64,000 bases of DNA from Lentimicrobiaceae bacterium (GCA_017993235.1 JAGONC010000006.1:62001-126000); one strand, 5' to 3'. Numbered from the stretch's first letter, positions 37,310 through 47,322 are shown. Made by a program: numbers and translations. The notes: generated from the letters alone by a model not told the origin.

Positions 37310-37366
37310 AATGTTTATTGAATAGGTTAGGTTATTAAATAAATTCCAGGTTAAATATGTGTTATC

Positions 37367-38725
37367 TTATCGGTAGATATAGGATGCTTTGGAAGGGTTA
37401 TCCCCTTTTTGTCTGCCAAGGTAATTCTGTACACAGCGAAATCCGACGTAGCATTTGGCTGTATCCTGATATTCATAGCTGCGGGCATACACCTGAAGAT
37501 AATAGGCAACATCCTTCCATGAGCCTCCCCTGATCACTTTGCGTTTGAGTGACGGAGCATCTGTTTCCTTCGCGGTGTAGGTATAGGTGGGATTCATATC
37601 CCAGGCAAAGTTGTAGGTGGACTCGTCATAGGCATCGTTGGTCCATTCAGCGACATTTCCCGACATGTCGTACAATCCGAAGTCATTGGGTGGATAATGT
37701 CCCACCACGACTGTTGTCTGACCGCCGTCGCCAGCATAATTACCCCGCATGGGTTTAAAGTTTGCAAGGAAACAACCTTGGCCATTGCGGGTATAGGGTC
37801 CGCCCCAGGGGTAGGGATTCAACTCATATCCACCTCTTGCGGCCCATTCCCATTCCGCTTCGGTGGGCAGCCGGAATTCGTTCAACACCGCTTCTTCTTT
37901 TGAGGACAGGTAGCTGTTGAGAAGTTCCGTTCTCCAGATACAGAATGCTTTCGCCTGCGACCAGGTCACACCCACCACCGGATAGTTATCGTAGGCCGGA
38001 TGTGAAAAATAACGCTGTGTAGATGGTTCATTGTAGGAATAAACATAATCCTTGATCCAGGACAGTGTATCCGGGTAGATATTGATCACTTCCTTGCGTA
38101 CATATACCGAGCGGTCCGTCAATCCCTGGGGACGGTTAGCAAACATACCGTTGGTAGGATCACCCTGTGTATTGAAATCCTTCTGGGCAGCTGCCTGCCA
38201 GTCAACCCAATAGTATTCATAGAATAATTTACGCGTATCGATTTCTTTTTTCCGGAAGTACCTTTCATGTTCGGGAAGATACATCTCTTCCAGCACTTCG
38301 CGTTCTTCTTCCCCATTCCAGTCGATCTCCTCATCCCAGTTGATCATGGGTGGATCGTACACTTCACCGGTCTTCTCATTCTCCTCAATGAGGTAGACCT
38401 CAGGTTTCACATCACCGAGCAACCTCCTTGCAATGGAATCCCTTACGTAATAAACAAACTGCCGGTATTCATTATTGGTGATCTCCGTCTCGTCCATATA
38501 AAATGCGGAGAGAGAAATGGTCCGGGGTTGATGGATCTGTGCGGTGGGGACGTCCTGGTCGCCAATCCCCATGGTGAAGCTGCCCATCGGGATGTAGGCC
38601 ATGCCATACGGATCAGGCTGATAGAAACGTGGCCGTTTTTCCACGCCGATCAATTCTCCGTTGCCTGTATTCTTGCAACTCCCAAGAACGATAATCACCA
38701 GAAGAAAAAAGAATAACCTTTTCAT
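37367..38725 (-). CDS. gldK: T9SS ring lipoprotein GldK/PorK
   Basis: Outer-membrane lipoprotein that builds the periplasmic T9SS ring with GldN. The preferred ATG at 38725 (MKRLFFFLLVIIVLGSCKN) puts the lipobox VLGSC at a normal place and gives 452 residues; the frame starts at 38749. The formylglycine-generating-enzyme-like (sulfatase-modifying factor) fold is shown by GMAYIPMGSFTMG and FRLPTEAEWEWAARGG, and VIRGGSWKD lies near the end. As in all GldK, this fold is structural here rather than a demonstrated enzyme. Confidence 0.95.
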   Translation of the reverse strand: MKRLFFFLLVIIVLGSCKNTGNGELIGVEKRPRFYQPDPYGMAYIPMGSFTMGIGDQDVPTAQIHQPRTISLSAFYMDETEITNNEYRQFVYYVRDSIARRLLGDVKPEVYLIEENEKTGEVYDPPMINWDEEIDWNGEEEREVLEEMYLPEHERYFRKKEIDTRKLFYEYYWVDWQAAAQKDFNTQGDPTNGMFANRPQGLTDRSVYVRKEVINIYPDTLSWIKDYVYSYNEPSTQRYFSHPAYDNYPVVGVTWSQAKAFCIWRTELLNSYLSSKEEAVLNEFRLPTEAEWEWAARGGYELNPYPWGGPYTRNGQGCFLANFKPMRGNYAGDGGQTTVVVGHYPPNDFGLYDMSGNVAEWTNDAYDESTYNFAWDMNPTYTYTAKETDAPSLKRKVIRGGSWKDVAYYLQVYARSYEYQDTAKCYVGFRCVQNYLGRQKGDNPSKASYIYR

Positions 38726-38800
38726 TGGATTTCCTGATTTTGCGTTCATTATTAACGATAGTTTATGTATGATTATTATTTTCAGATCGATATTCGGCGT

Positions 38801-39778
38801 TTATAAAAACCTGGTGTTCTTATAACTCTGCCGCAGCTTTTCCACTTCCAGCTTAAAACAATACCCCGCCATCACCTCATGGCTCCCGCTGCTATAGGAG
38901 CCACCCATGGATGACGTAGTTATATCATAGGAATATCCGATCCTGATGTTCTTATAATGTACACCCAGCATGACAACGATGGCATCCTGCAAACGATAAC
39001 TGAGTCCTCCCCAGAATCGTTCCTTATAGTTTAGCATTGCGCTGGCATCCACCTGAAAAGAGGCTCCGTCAGTTTTAAAAAGCATGGAGGGGGTGATGGT
39101 AAAGGCAGGATTTCCCGGAAAAGTAAATTCATATCCTCCGGTCAGATAATAATGCCGTCTGAGCTGCATCCGGAATTCCTTTCCTTCCACTTTTCCCAGC
39201 GCTTTGCCCCTGGATTGGAGTACCTGTGTGGAAGAGACTCCAACATAATACTGCTCTGGAACGCGATAAAACACCCCCACGGAAGCATCCACCAGCATAT
39301 TGCTCTCTTTCCCGAGCTGGGTCAGAATCGGATCATCATCTATCGGCTTTAATTTGGAAAAATCCACTGATTTATCATTAAAACTTACCATCGCGCCCAG
39401 GCCCATGACTCCGTTTCCAACCTTAAGATGATAGGCATATCCGAATTTGACCATTGTATTCCCTTCGAAACCAAGTTTATCAGATGAAATGGACAACCCC
39501 AATCCTCCCCGGATGAACCGTATCGGAGCGTCGAGGTTGATGGTAAAGGTTTCGGGAGCCACATCATTGCCTTCCGTATCCTCGAAACCAAGCCATTGCT
39601 GCCTGTACAGTCCAAATGCACAGATCGCCTCATTTGTACCGGCAACTCCCGGATTATACCCTAAGTGATTGAACATATACTGGCTAAACTGTGGATCCTG
39701 CTGGCCAAACAGGATGCACGGTATCATCAAAAAAAATACTCCTGCAGCACGTCCAGTATACCGTTTTCGTGATCGCAT
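38801..39778 (-). CDS. PorP/SprF-family T9SS outer membrane protein
   Basis: 325-residue barrel with a signal peptide (MRSRKRYTGRAAGVFFLMIP), mature start QQDPQFSQYMFNHLGYNPG, the PorP/SprF hallmark. Further conserved parts are AICAFGLYRQQWLGF and a C-terminal strand. PorP/SprF proteins interact with the GldKLMN motor, and individual paralogues partner with particular cargo. It is the first gene of the operon porP-gldK-gldL-gldM-gldN. No exact TAnnTTTG was seen in the 224 bases upstream. Confidence 0.93.
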   Translation of the reverse strand: MRSRKRYTGRAAGVFFLMIPCILFGQQDPQFSQYMFNHLGYNPGVAGTNEAICAFGLYRQQWLGFEDTEGNDVAPETFTINLDAPIRFIRGGLGLSISSDKLGFEGNTMVKFGYAYHLKVGNGVMGLGAMVSFNDKSVDFSKLKPIDDDPILTQLGKESNMLVDASVGVFYRVPEQYYVGVSSTQVLQSRGKALGKVEGKEFRMQLRRHYYLTGGYEFTFPGNPAFTITPSMLFKTDGASFQVDASAMLNYKERFWGGLSYRLQDAIVVMLGVHYKNIRIGYSYDITTSSMGGSYSSGSHEVMAGYCFKLEVEKLRQSYKNTRFL

Positions 39779-39969
39779 CGTTTAGCCTGAGCCTAAAAGG
39801 CTGCTAAATTAATGATTTTTTTATTACCAAATAATTCTGAACAATATTAACCAATGGATAACCGCTTTTGAGGCTTATCCTTAATCAATAACTGATGATT
39901 TCGCATTCTAGTACATTTCCCGGTTAAAAAGATTAAATGATTCATTTCGGGGCATTTGAGTAAAATCGC
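39779..39969. other. AT-rich divergent control region of porP and yitT
   Basis: Separates the T9SS operon from the YitT gene. It contains a small inverted pair, AGCCT with AGGCT, near 39784-39802, close to the porP start. No exact minus-strand -7 element was recognised. The plus-strand -7 at 39970 belongs to yitT. Confidence 0.4.
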
Positions 39970-39977
39970 TACTTTTG
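39970..39977 (+). promoter_or_regulatory. Promoter -7 element of the YitT-type gene
   Basis: TACTTTTG, 26 bases before the ATG at 40003. Confidence 0.65.
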
Positions 39978-40002
39978 CCCTTAATACCCTAAATCCTTTT
40001 CC

Positions 40003-40923
40003 ATGGCCTTTCTTCAGAGCGAAAAATTATTTTCACACAAGTGGTTTGTCACCTACAGCCTGATCATCCTGGGTGCTTTTATCCTGGCTGCCGGTTTTGT
40101 TTTTTTCATTACGCCCTACAGAATTGTACCGGGTGGTGTATATGGGATTGCCATTGTCGTGCATCATCTCACCAAGGGTATGGTTTCTTCCTTTCCGGAT
40201 GGTCTTCCGGTTGGAGCCGTTGGTCTTGTCCTTAATATTCCCCTTACCATCATTGGAATCCGCATCCTGGGTCCCCGTTTTGGGGTTAAGACCATCGTAG
40301 GTTTTATCCTGACCTCTGCCTTCATTGATGTGATCACCTGGTTCTGGGGCGAAAAACCGCTGGTGACCGACGATGCGCTGCTTTCCTCCATTTTTGGCGG
40401 GGTGCTCATAGGCCTGGGACTCGGACTGATCTTCAAATCGAAAGCCACCTCCGGAGGATCGGATATCATTGCCATGATCCTGGCAAAATACACACGGCTG
40501 CCTCTCGGACAACTGATGATCTATGTAGATTCAGTGATCGTCCTGGTGGGTCTGGCTGCATTTGGTGACTGGCGGATTCCCCTGTATTCCTGGATTGTGA
40601 TCTTCATTACGGGGAAGGTGATCGATGTAGTCATTGAAGGGATTGGTTATGACAAGACCCTTTTCATCATCTCAGAGAAACATCAGGAGATCCGGTCCAA
40701 GATCATCGAGGACCTGAACAGGGGCGGGACCCTCATCCAGGCAAAAGGGATGTTCAATTATGCGGACAAAACGATCATTTTCACTGTGGTGAACCGCAGG
40801 GAACTGGCGATCCTGGAAGACTACATCCATAGCATTGATCCGAAGGCTTTCCTGACGGTGATCAATGCCAATGAGATCCTTGGCCAGGGATTCAAATCGC
40901 TGGAGGAAAAAGTAACCGAATAA
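40003..40923 (+). CDS. YitT-family membrane protein (DUF161/DUF2179)
   Basis: 306-residue integral membrane protein. Five or so hydrophobic segments fill the first 200 residues (SLIILGAFILAAGFVFFITP, GGVLIGLGLGLIF). GGSDIIAMIL is the YitT signature. The soluble DUF2179 domain follows (DKTLFIISEKHQEIRSKI to INANEILGQGFK), related to small ligand-binding domains. The substrate is not known. It is a single gene, convergent with rseP three bases away. Confidence 0.9.
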   Translation: MAFLQSEKLFSHKWFVTYSLIILGAFILAAGFVFFITPYRIVPGGVYGIAIVVHHLTKGMVSSFPDGLPVGAVGLVLNIPLTIIGIRILGPRFGVKTIVGFILTSAFIDVITWFWGEKPLVTDDALLSSIFGGVLIGLGLGLIFKSKATSGGSDIIAMILAKYTRLPLGQLMIYVDSVIVLVGLAAFGDWRIPLYSWIVIFITGKVIDVVIEGIGYDKTLFIISEKHQEIRSKIIEDLNRGGTLIQAKGMFNYADKTIIFTVVNRRELAILEDYIHSIDPKAFLTVINANEILGQGFKSLEEKVTE

Positions 40924-40926
40924 GGA

Positions 40927-42249
40927 TCACTTCCTGATCAGCCTGAGAATATCATTTCCGTTGGCAAAGATCAACAGTGCAAACAGCATGATCATTCCGG
41001 CTATTTGCGCATATTCAAGGAACTTGTCGCTGGGTTTGCGGCCGGTAACGATCTCAAACAGTAAAAACAACACATGACCTCCATCGAGCCCCGGAATGGG
41101 GAGCACATTCAATATAGCCAGCATGATCGACAGAAAGGCGGTCAGTCCCCAGAAGGACTGCCAGTCCCAGTAAGAGGGAAAGATCTTGCCCATGGTGATG
41201 AATCCGCCAACCGATTCATATGCTTTTTCGGTCGAGAATAGCAGCTTGAGCGACTTGAGGTAATTCCCGATGCCTGTAAATGCTTTGGTGATGCCGGCCG
41301 GGATTGCCGACAGAAAAGTGTATTCCTTTTCCTGAAACGTAAAATAGGAGTCCAGACTTTTATTTTGCACTCCGATCAGGCCTGTTTCGGGAATAGCAAC
41401 AGGAATGTGGATTGTATCACCGGCCCGGATCACATCCAGGATCACTTCCTGAAGTTTATAGTGCTGCAGGGCATTCCGAAACTCAGTAAAAAACGGCAGG
41501 CTGATCCCGTTAAGCCCGATGATGTGGTCGTTAAGCTTCAGACCTGCCTTTTCCCCGGGTGACTCCTTTGCAAAGCCGGCCACCTCGAACGGGATCCTGG
41601 GCCAGATCACGGGATTTTCCTGTTTGAGGAGTTTGCTTATCGCGGATTTCTGGATGTTTACCTCGGTGGGTTGCCCCTCGCGGATGACCTGGATGGTGGT
41701 GGCCTCCTCCAACAGGATATAGGGAATGATTTTCTGGAAATCGGCTACGGGTTTATGATCTACCGACAGGATCCGGTCACCATTTTGCAGGCCCAGCTCC
41801 ATGGCCAGCGTATCGCAGGAAATACCATATTTGTTGACCTCGGTCGTGGGGAGATACTGTTCACCCCAGGCAAACAGTATACAAACATAGATCAGCATGG
41901 CCAGCAGTACATTCACGATCACGCCGCCCAGCATGATGATCAGCCGCTGCCAGGCAGGCTTCGACCGGAATTCCCATGGCTGAGGCGGCAGTTTCATCTG
42001 CTCCTTGTCCAGCGATTCATCGATCATTCCGGAGATCTTCACATATCCTCCCAACGGTAACCAGCCCATGCCATATTCCGTATCCCGGTGGCGGAAACGA
42101 AAGATCCGGAACCAGGGATCAAAGAACAGGTAAAACTTCTCCACCCTGGTTTTGAATACCCTGGCTGCGATAAAATGGCCCATTTCGTGAAAAATGACCA
42201 GAATCGACAGGCTTAACAGCAGTTGAATGATCTTGATCAGTACCTCCAT
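40927..42249 (-). CDS. rseP: RseP-type intramembrane site-2 metalloprotease
   Basis: Zinc protease acting inside the membrane on anti-sigma factors and leftover signal peptides. The 440 residues carry the active site HEMGH at 21-25 in the first helix. Two PDZ-like regions lie in the periplasm (LGLQNGDRILSVDHKP and SPGEKAGLKLNDHIIGLNG). The second metal-ligand motif NVLPIPGLDGGH is near 375. It is last of the M23-dxr-rseP group and follows dxr by 27 bases, the common pairing. Confidence 0.96.
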   Translation of the reverse strand: MEVLIKIIQLLLSLSILVIFHEMGHFIAARVFKTRVEKFYLFFDPWFRIFRFRHRDTEYGMGWLPLGGYVKISGMIDESLDKEQMKLPPQPWEFRSKPAWQRLIIMLGGVIVNVLLAMLIYVCILFAWGEQYLPTTEVNKYGISCDTLAMELGLQNGDRILSVDHKPVADFQKIIPYILLEEATTIQVIREGQPTEVNIQKSAISKLLKQENPVIWPRIPFEVAGFAKESPGEKAGLKLNDHIIGLNGISLPFFTEFRNALQHYKLQEVILDVIRAGDTIHIPVAIPETGLIGVQNKSLDSYFTFQEKEYTFLSAIPAGITKAFTGIGNYLKSLKLLFSTEKAYESVGGFITMGKIFPSYWDWQSFWGLTAFLSIMLAILNVLPIPGLDGGHVLFLLFEIVTGRKPSDKFLEYAQIAGMIMLFALLIFANGNDILRLIRK

Positions 42250-42276
42250 TTTCGTAGAATTTACTATGGATAACGT

Positions 42277-43443
42277 TTAATTTCGCCTTTTGTTTACAAT
42301 CTCTTCGGCCAGTAGTCTTGTTTCCCTGTCTGTAAGGATGTATGTGTATAATTCCGGATGCCGGACAAAGGAAACCTCCTTCATACATTGTTCAATGATT
42401 TCCGGGATATCGGTGAACCGGATCTGTTCGCGTAAAAAAGCACCCACTGCGATCTCATTGGCCGCATTCAGGATGCAGGGCATATTTCCTCCATGCTCAA
42501 GAGCTTCATATGCCAGTGCAAGATTGCGAAATTTTATCCTATTGGGCTGGCTGAAGGTCAGGGAGGGGAAACCGGTAAAATCGAACCGCGGCAGGTCAGA
42601 GGGTATCCGTTCCGGATAACCCAGTGCATACAAAATGGGCAGCCGCATGTCGGGGAGACCCATTTGTGCTTTTATGCTGCCGTCATGAAATTGCACCAAC
42701 GAATGGATGATCGACTGGGGATGGACCACCACCTGGATTTGTTCCGGTTTCAGGTCAAAGAGCCACCGGGCTTCGATCACTTCAAGACCTTTGTTCATCA
42801 GGGTTGCCGAATCAATGGTGATTTTATCCCCCATGCTCCATCTGGGATGCTGCAGAGCCTCTTTACGGGTGATCCGGCCGAATTCGGTCATGTCCTTTTC
42901 CAGAAAGGGTCCACCGGAAGCGGTGAGGTATACCTTCTCAATGAAGGATCTTCGTTCACCGGCCAGACACTGAAATATGGCAGAATGTTCAGAGTCGACA
43001 GGGATTATGGGGGCATGATACCTGGCTGACAAACCGGTGATGATTTCCCCGGCAACCACAAGGGATTCCTTATTGGCCAGGGCCAGCTGATGTCCAAGCT
43101 CCAGAGACCGGATTGCCGGGTACAGTCCCGCAAAACCGACAATGGACAGCAGTACTTCATCAATGTTTTCCATCTCAAGAGCCTGGAGTACCGCTTCCTC
43201 CCCCGCATAAACCTTTACCGGGTACGATGCCAGTGCCTCTTTTACTTCCCTGTAAAGAGCAGGATCGGCGATGACCACGGAATTGGGTTCATATTCAATC
43301 GCCTGCTGTATCAGCAGCCGGGCATTTTTACGGGCAGTGAGCAGCTCCAGCTCAAAACGATCGCGATTCTGCCTGATCACATCCAGTGCCTGACGGCCGA
43401 TCGATCCGGTGCTACCCAGTATGGCTATCCCTTTTTTTTTCAT
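42277..43443 (-). CDS. dxr: 1-deoxy-D-xylulose 5-phosphate reductoisomerase
   Basis: Second enzyme of the MEP isoprenoid pathway, producing methylerythritol 4-phosphate with NADPH. 388 residues: GSTGSIGRQALDVI is the nucleotide-binding loop, VDSEHSAIFQ contains the metal-binding Asp and Glu, and TASGGPF and GDKITIDSATLMNKG complete the active site. It overlaps the M23 gene by one base, so the two are translated in tandem. Confidence 0.97.
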   Translation of the reverse strand: MKKKGIAILGSTGSIGRQALDVIRQNRDRFELELLTARKNARLLIQQAIEYEPNSVVIADPALYREVKEALASYPVKVYAGEEAVLQALEMENIDEVLLSIVGFAGLYPAIRSLELGHQLALANKESLVVAGEIITGLSARYHAPIIPVDSEHSAIFQCLAGERRSFIEKVYLTASGGPFLEKDMTEFGRITRKEALQHPRWSMGDKITIDSATLMNKGLEVIEARWLFDLKPEQIQVVVHPQSIIHSLVQFHDGSIKAQMGLPDMRLPILYALGYPERIPSDLPRFDFTGFPSLTFSQPNRIKFRNLALAYEALEHGGNMPCILNAANEIAVGAFLREQIRFTDIPEIIEQCMKEVSFVRHPELYTYILTDRETRLLAEEIVNKRRN

Positions 43444-44348
43444 TAAAACCGGATATAATCAGTCGGATCGACTGGATTTCCATTAAACCACAATTCAAAA
43501 TGCAGGTGCGGACCGGTGGAAAGCTCACCGGATTCACCAATTATGGCGATAACATCCCCTGCCTTTACAAAATTCCCCTCCTTTTTTAAAAGGACAGAAT
43601 TATGCTTGTACACGGATAAAATATTACGCTGGTGCTGCAAAGCGATCACATGGCCTGTTTCCAGGGTCCATCCGGCAAAGACAACCATTCCGTCGAGAAT
43701 GGCTTTGATGGGTTCATTCTTGTTGGCTACCAGGTCGACGCCAAAGTGACCTATATCCGGATTGAAACGACTGGTCACGATCCCCTCCAGCGGAGAATAA
43801 AACAAGAAATCAGGAATCCTGCTCTCCTCAACCGACGAAACAAGCCCGGAAGAAAGATCCGGAGTGTAGGTTCCCCTGCGCTGAAATTCCATACGCAGCA
43901 GGGAATCTTCAGGTGAATGACGGATGGAAATGTCCTGATAGTTGACCGATGTATCTTTCATACCTTCACTGGAAACACCCTGCTGATAATAGGCCGTGGT
44001 GGTATCGTTCCCTTCAATGATATTCTTGATATTCTCGAAATAAATGCTCTGCTGCATGAATTCCCTCTCAATCGAGTCAGCCCTGAGCTTGAATGCATAC
44101 ATTTGCCGCGGAAGATCCACATCCATATACCCGGGTATGTATTCCCGAAGGGGGGTGAACGCGATCAGGAAAATGGTCAGCACCACTAGTATAATCGTCA
44201 CAAGTCCCAAAGCGATGAAAACATTCAGTCGTGACAGGCGAAAAGAAAGCTTAACTTCGTATGTGTCCTCGTTACGGATCACCAGAAGATACTTGTTTTG
44301 GAGCTTTTGTACCCACTTTTTTCTTTTCAGGGACCTCTTTTCTTCCAT
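43443..44348 (-). CDS. M23-family metallopeptidase (LytM domain)
   Basis: Envelope protein anchored by one membrane helix near residues 35-60 (VFIALGLVTIILVVLTIFLI). The periplasmic LytM domain has the zinc motifs HFGVDLVA (HxxxD) and GPHLHFELW (HxH), so it is expected to be an active peptidoglycan endopeptidase. The Lys/Arg-rich N-terminus (MEEKRSLKRKKWVQKLQNK) is cytoplasmic. First gene of the unit with dxr and rseP. The reverse-complement -7 element at 44368 is its likely promoter. Confidence 0.92.
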   Translation of the reverse strand: MEEKRSLKRKKWVQKLQNKYLLVIRNEDTYEVKLSFRLSRLNVFIALGLVTIILVVLTIFLIAFTPLREYIPGYMDVDLPRQMYAFKLRADSIEREFMQQSIYFENIKNIIEGNDTTTAYYQQGVSSEGMKDTSVNYQDISIRHSPEDSLLRMEFQRRGTYTPDLSSGLVSSVEESRIPDFLFYSPLEGIVTSRFNPDIGHFGVDLVANKNEPIKAILDGMVVFAGWTLETGHVIALQHQRNILSVYKHNSVLLKKEGNFVKAGDVIAIIGESGELSTGPHLHFELWFNGNPVDPTDYIRF

Positions 44349-44367
44349 GTACCCGTTTTTTCCGGGG

Positions 44368-44375
44368 CAAAGATA
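44368..44375 (-). promoter_or_regulatory. Promoter -7 element of M23-dxr-rseP
   Basis: TATCTTTG on the minus strand, 20 bases before the M23 ATG. Confidence 0.6.
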
Positions 44376-44498
44376 GTGTAATACTCCCTAACTATCGTAG
44401 AGAAAATTATTACCGTTGCTGCATCAGGATCAGCCCTGACACGAGCCCTGACAAAGGATATCTTTTTGCTCACCCCGACATTATTCAGAAAAATAAAA

Positions 44499-44506
44499 TA
44501 ATTTTG
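44499..44506 (+). promoter_or_regulatory. Promoter -7 element of porW/sprE
   Basis: TAATTTTG, 67 bases before the ATG at 44573, within an AT-rich stretch. Confidence 0.55.
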
Positions 44507-44572
44507 CAGATTTTAAGTTTGTAAAGAGTTAGTCAAAGGAAGGATACATTAATATCAGGTTCCCCCGACCTA

Positions 44573-47260
44573 ATGAAACACGGCCTATTTTCAAGACCCT
44601 CTTCCTCTTTCAGTGCGGGTAAGATCATTCTTTTCACCCTGATGGCTCTGCTTCTGGCTTCCTGCAGTACAAAAAAGAACACCCTGACGCGAAGGCTTTA
44701 CCATAACCTTACGGCTCATTATAATGCTTACTGGAATGGCAGACAGAGCATTAAGGAGGGCGAGGCAGAACTCTACAAAGCTGCCAGGGACAATTATTCG
44801 TTCATTCTTCCGGTTTTTAACTATGGCACAAAAGAACAGGCTGTTTCGGTCAATCCCCAGATGGACCGGGCCATTGAAAAAGGATCCAAGGTGATCCAGA
44901 AACACTCCATGTTCTTCAACAACAAGGAGTATGTCAATTGGATCAACGACAGTTACCTGATGATCGGAGAGGCCTATTTTTATAAGCAGGAATACCTGAT
45001 GGCCCGAAGGACATTTGATTATATCATCAAGAATTTTGAAGATGATCCGATCCGGTACGAAGCTATGATCTGGCTGGCAAGTTCCTATATTCAGCAACAG
45101 GAATGGAACAAGGCACAATCGCTGCTGGATCTGGTGCAGAGTGAGATCGATAAGGAGATCCTGTCCCTGAAGATGGTCAGGCGATTGCCCCTGGTGTACG
45201 CCGATTTCTATATCAAACAGCAATTGTATAAACAAGCAATTCCTTATCTGGAAAGAGGTCTTGAGATTAATCATGACAAGATCACCCAGTGCCGGGTGTT
45301 ATTCATTCTGGGTCAGATCTATCAGGCAGACAAAGACTATGAAGCATCCTCTGAGTACTACACCATGCTGATCAAACGGGGTGCACCCTACGAAATGGCT
45401 TTTAATGCCCGCATTAACCTGGCGCAAACCTATTCGGCCGTTACAGGTGATAAAAAGATGATCATCAAACAGTTGCAGAAAATGATCAAGGATCTCAAAA
45501 ACGAAGACTTCCTCGACCAGATCTATTTTGCACTTGCTGAGATTGCACTGAAGGACAATGATGACAGCCTGGGCATCCAATACCTCAAGCTGTCCGTCAG
45601 AAAAAGCACATCCAATCTTTACCAGAAATCCATCTCCTCGCTGCGGCTTGCCGACCTGTTCTTCTCCTATCCCGATTATCCGAATGCCCAGTTGTACTAC
45701 GATACAGCCGTGATGTTCCTGCCGGCAGATTATCCAAATTACGACCCCATTGTCACCAAGGCCGGATTGCTTACCGAGCTGGTGACACATCTCAACACGA
45801 TCAGGGTGCAGGACAGCCTGCAGGTGATCGCCAGGATGCCGGAGAACGAACGGATGGACCTGATCAATAAGATGATTGCTGATTACCAGGAAAAGGAACG
45901 GGTGCGAAAAGAACAGGAGGCCCTTCTGCAAAACCAGATCATGATGGCTTCCTCGTCGTACCAGACCCAGCAGAATGTAGACCGTCTTGCCGGCGGAAAA
46001 TGGTACTTTTATAATCCCAGTACACTGAGTTTCGGATACAACGAGTTCCTGAAAAAATGGGGCAACCGTAAGCTCGAGGATCTGTGGCGCCTGAAAAACA
46101 AACAGGTGATCTCCATGGATCAGCAGGAGGAAATGGCAGCCAGCGATTCACTCAAAACCGACAGTACGGCTATGCTTTCGACCGATCCGCTCAAGGCCGA
46201 AACCTACCTGCAAAACCTCCCCCTGACCGATGAGTTGATGGACCGCTCCAATCAGCTGATCGCCAATGCGCTCTATCAGTCGGGGATTATCTATGATGAC
46301 GGCCTCTCCGACTTTCCCATGGCCATTGAATCGTACCGCAGCCTGATCGACCGGTATCCGTCGGAAGAGCGGGTGCTGCAAGCCTACTATAATCTTTACT
46401 CCATCTTTACCGACCTGCAGGACTCTGAGCATGCAGCCTTTTACAGGGATCTGATCGTCAATAATTATCCGGAAAGCGATTATGCAAAGATCATCGTGGA
46501 TCCCAATTACAGCCTGGTGCTCCAGGCCCAGCGGAACAAGGCAGCCATTCTGTATGAAGAAACCTATCAGGCTTACCTGAACGAACAATATATGATGGTA
46601 AAGATCTATTCCGAGGAAGCCATCGCCAATTATCCCGAGGATAAGGTACTCATCCCGAAATTTGAATACCTGCGATTGCTGGCCATTGGACGATCGGTTA
46701 GTCGTGATTCGCTGTCCGTCATGTTGCAGCAGTTTATCGGGAAGTACCCATCCCATGAGGTCACGCCACTGGCCCAGAATGTGCTCAATCACCTGAATAT
46801 CGCCGACGAAACCCTTGCTGAAAATGATTCGGCACTCAGTACCGACTCCCTCGAAATCAGCCAGAAGGTAATCGCACCTTATGTCTACGAGCCCGAAACG
46901 ATCCACTTCTACATCCTGGTGGTTGATGCCGAACGCATCAATGTGAACGCGACAAAGGTGAAGATATCCGATCATAATCAGAAATACCACAGCCTGGATA
47001 ACCTGACCATCAGCAGTGTTCTTCTGGATAATAAACGGCAGATGATCACGGTAAGCAATTTCCGAAACAGGGACAAAGCACTTACCTACTATGCAGGAAT
47101 CAGAGGCAGTGACTACGTTTTCTCCAATATACCGGCTGACGCCTTCAGCCAGTTCGTTATCTCTTCCGAAAACTACAGGATCTTCTATGAAAATAAAGAC
47201 GCTAGGGATTATTTACGATTTTTCAATAAGAATTACCTTACGGAAAATCAGCCGAAATGA
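44573..47260 (+). CDS. porW: T9SS-associated TPR lipoprotein PorW/SprE
   Basis: 895-residue periplasmic lipoprotein: signal with lipobox LLASC, then STKKNTLTRRLYHNLTAHYN, the family's characteristic mature start. Many tetratricopeptide repeats follow between about residues 100 and 720, for example YFYKQEYLMARRTFDYII and ALYQSGIIYDDGLSDFPMAI. PorW in P. gingivalis and SprE in F. johnsoniae are needed for T9SS secretion and link the motor to the translocon. It is about 4.8 kb from the core operon and on the opposite strand. It is a single gene by promoter position. Confidence 0.87.
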   Translation: MKHGLFSRPSSSFSAGKIILFTLMALLLASCSTKKNTLTRRLYHNLTAHYNAYWNGRQSIKEGEAELYKAARDNYSFILPVFNYGTKEQAVSVNPQMDRAIEKGSKVIQKHSMFFNNKEYVNWINDSYLMIGEAYFYKQEYLMARRTFDYIIKNFEDDPIRYEAMIWLASSYIQQQEWNKAQSLLDLVQSEIDKEILSLKMVRRLPLVYADFYIKQQLYKQAIPYLERGLEINHDKITQCRVLFILGQIYQADKDYEASSEYYTMLIKRGAPYEMAFNARINLAQTYSAVTGDKKMIIKQLQKMIKDLKNEDFLDQIYFALAEIALKDNDDSLGIQYLKLSVRKSTSNLYQKSISSLRLADLFFSYPDYPNAQLYYDTAVMFLPADYPNYDPIVTKAGLLTELVTHLNTIRVQDSLQVIARMPENERMDLINKMIADYQEKERVRKEQEALLQNQIMMASSSYQTQQNVDRLAGGKWYFYNPSTLSFGYNEFLKKWGNRKLEDLWRLKNKQVISMDQQEEMAASDSLKTDSTAMLSTDPLKAETYLQNLPLTDELMDRSNQLIANALYQSGIIYDDGLSDFPMAIESYRSLIDRYPSEERVLQAYYNLYSIFTDLQDSEHAAFYRDLIVNNYPESDYAKIIVDPNYSLVLQAQRNKAAILYEETYQAYLNEQYMMVKIYSEEAIANYPEDKVLIPKFEYLRLLAIGRSVSRDSLSVMLQQFIGKYPSHEVTPLAQNVLNHLNIADETLAENDSALSTDSLEISQKVIAPYVYEPETIHFYILVVDAERINVNATKVKISDHNQKYHSLDNLTISSVLLDNKRQMITVSNFRNRDKALTYYAGIRGSDYVFSNIPADAFSQFVISSENYRIFYENKDARDYLRFFNKNYLTENQPK

Positions 47261-47314
47261 GTAGAAAACTTTATGAATTAACATTATGCGTGGATTTTAT
47301 GCAACATTTTAAAT

Positions 47315-47322
47315 TAACTTTG
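47315..47322 (+). promoter_or_regulatory. Promoter -7 element of bactofilin-atpZ
   Basis: TAACTTTG, 44 bases before the bactofilin ATG. Confidence 0.6.

Noticed and set aside
46148..46990. 280-codon open frame on the minus strand
   Set aside because: Antisense to porW/sprE, whose TPR units and lipobox are clear.
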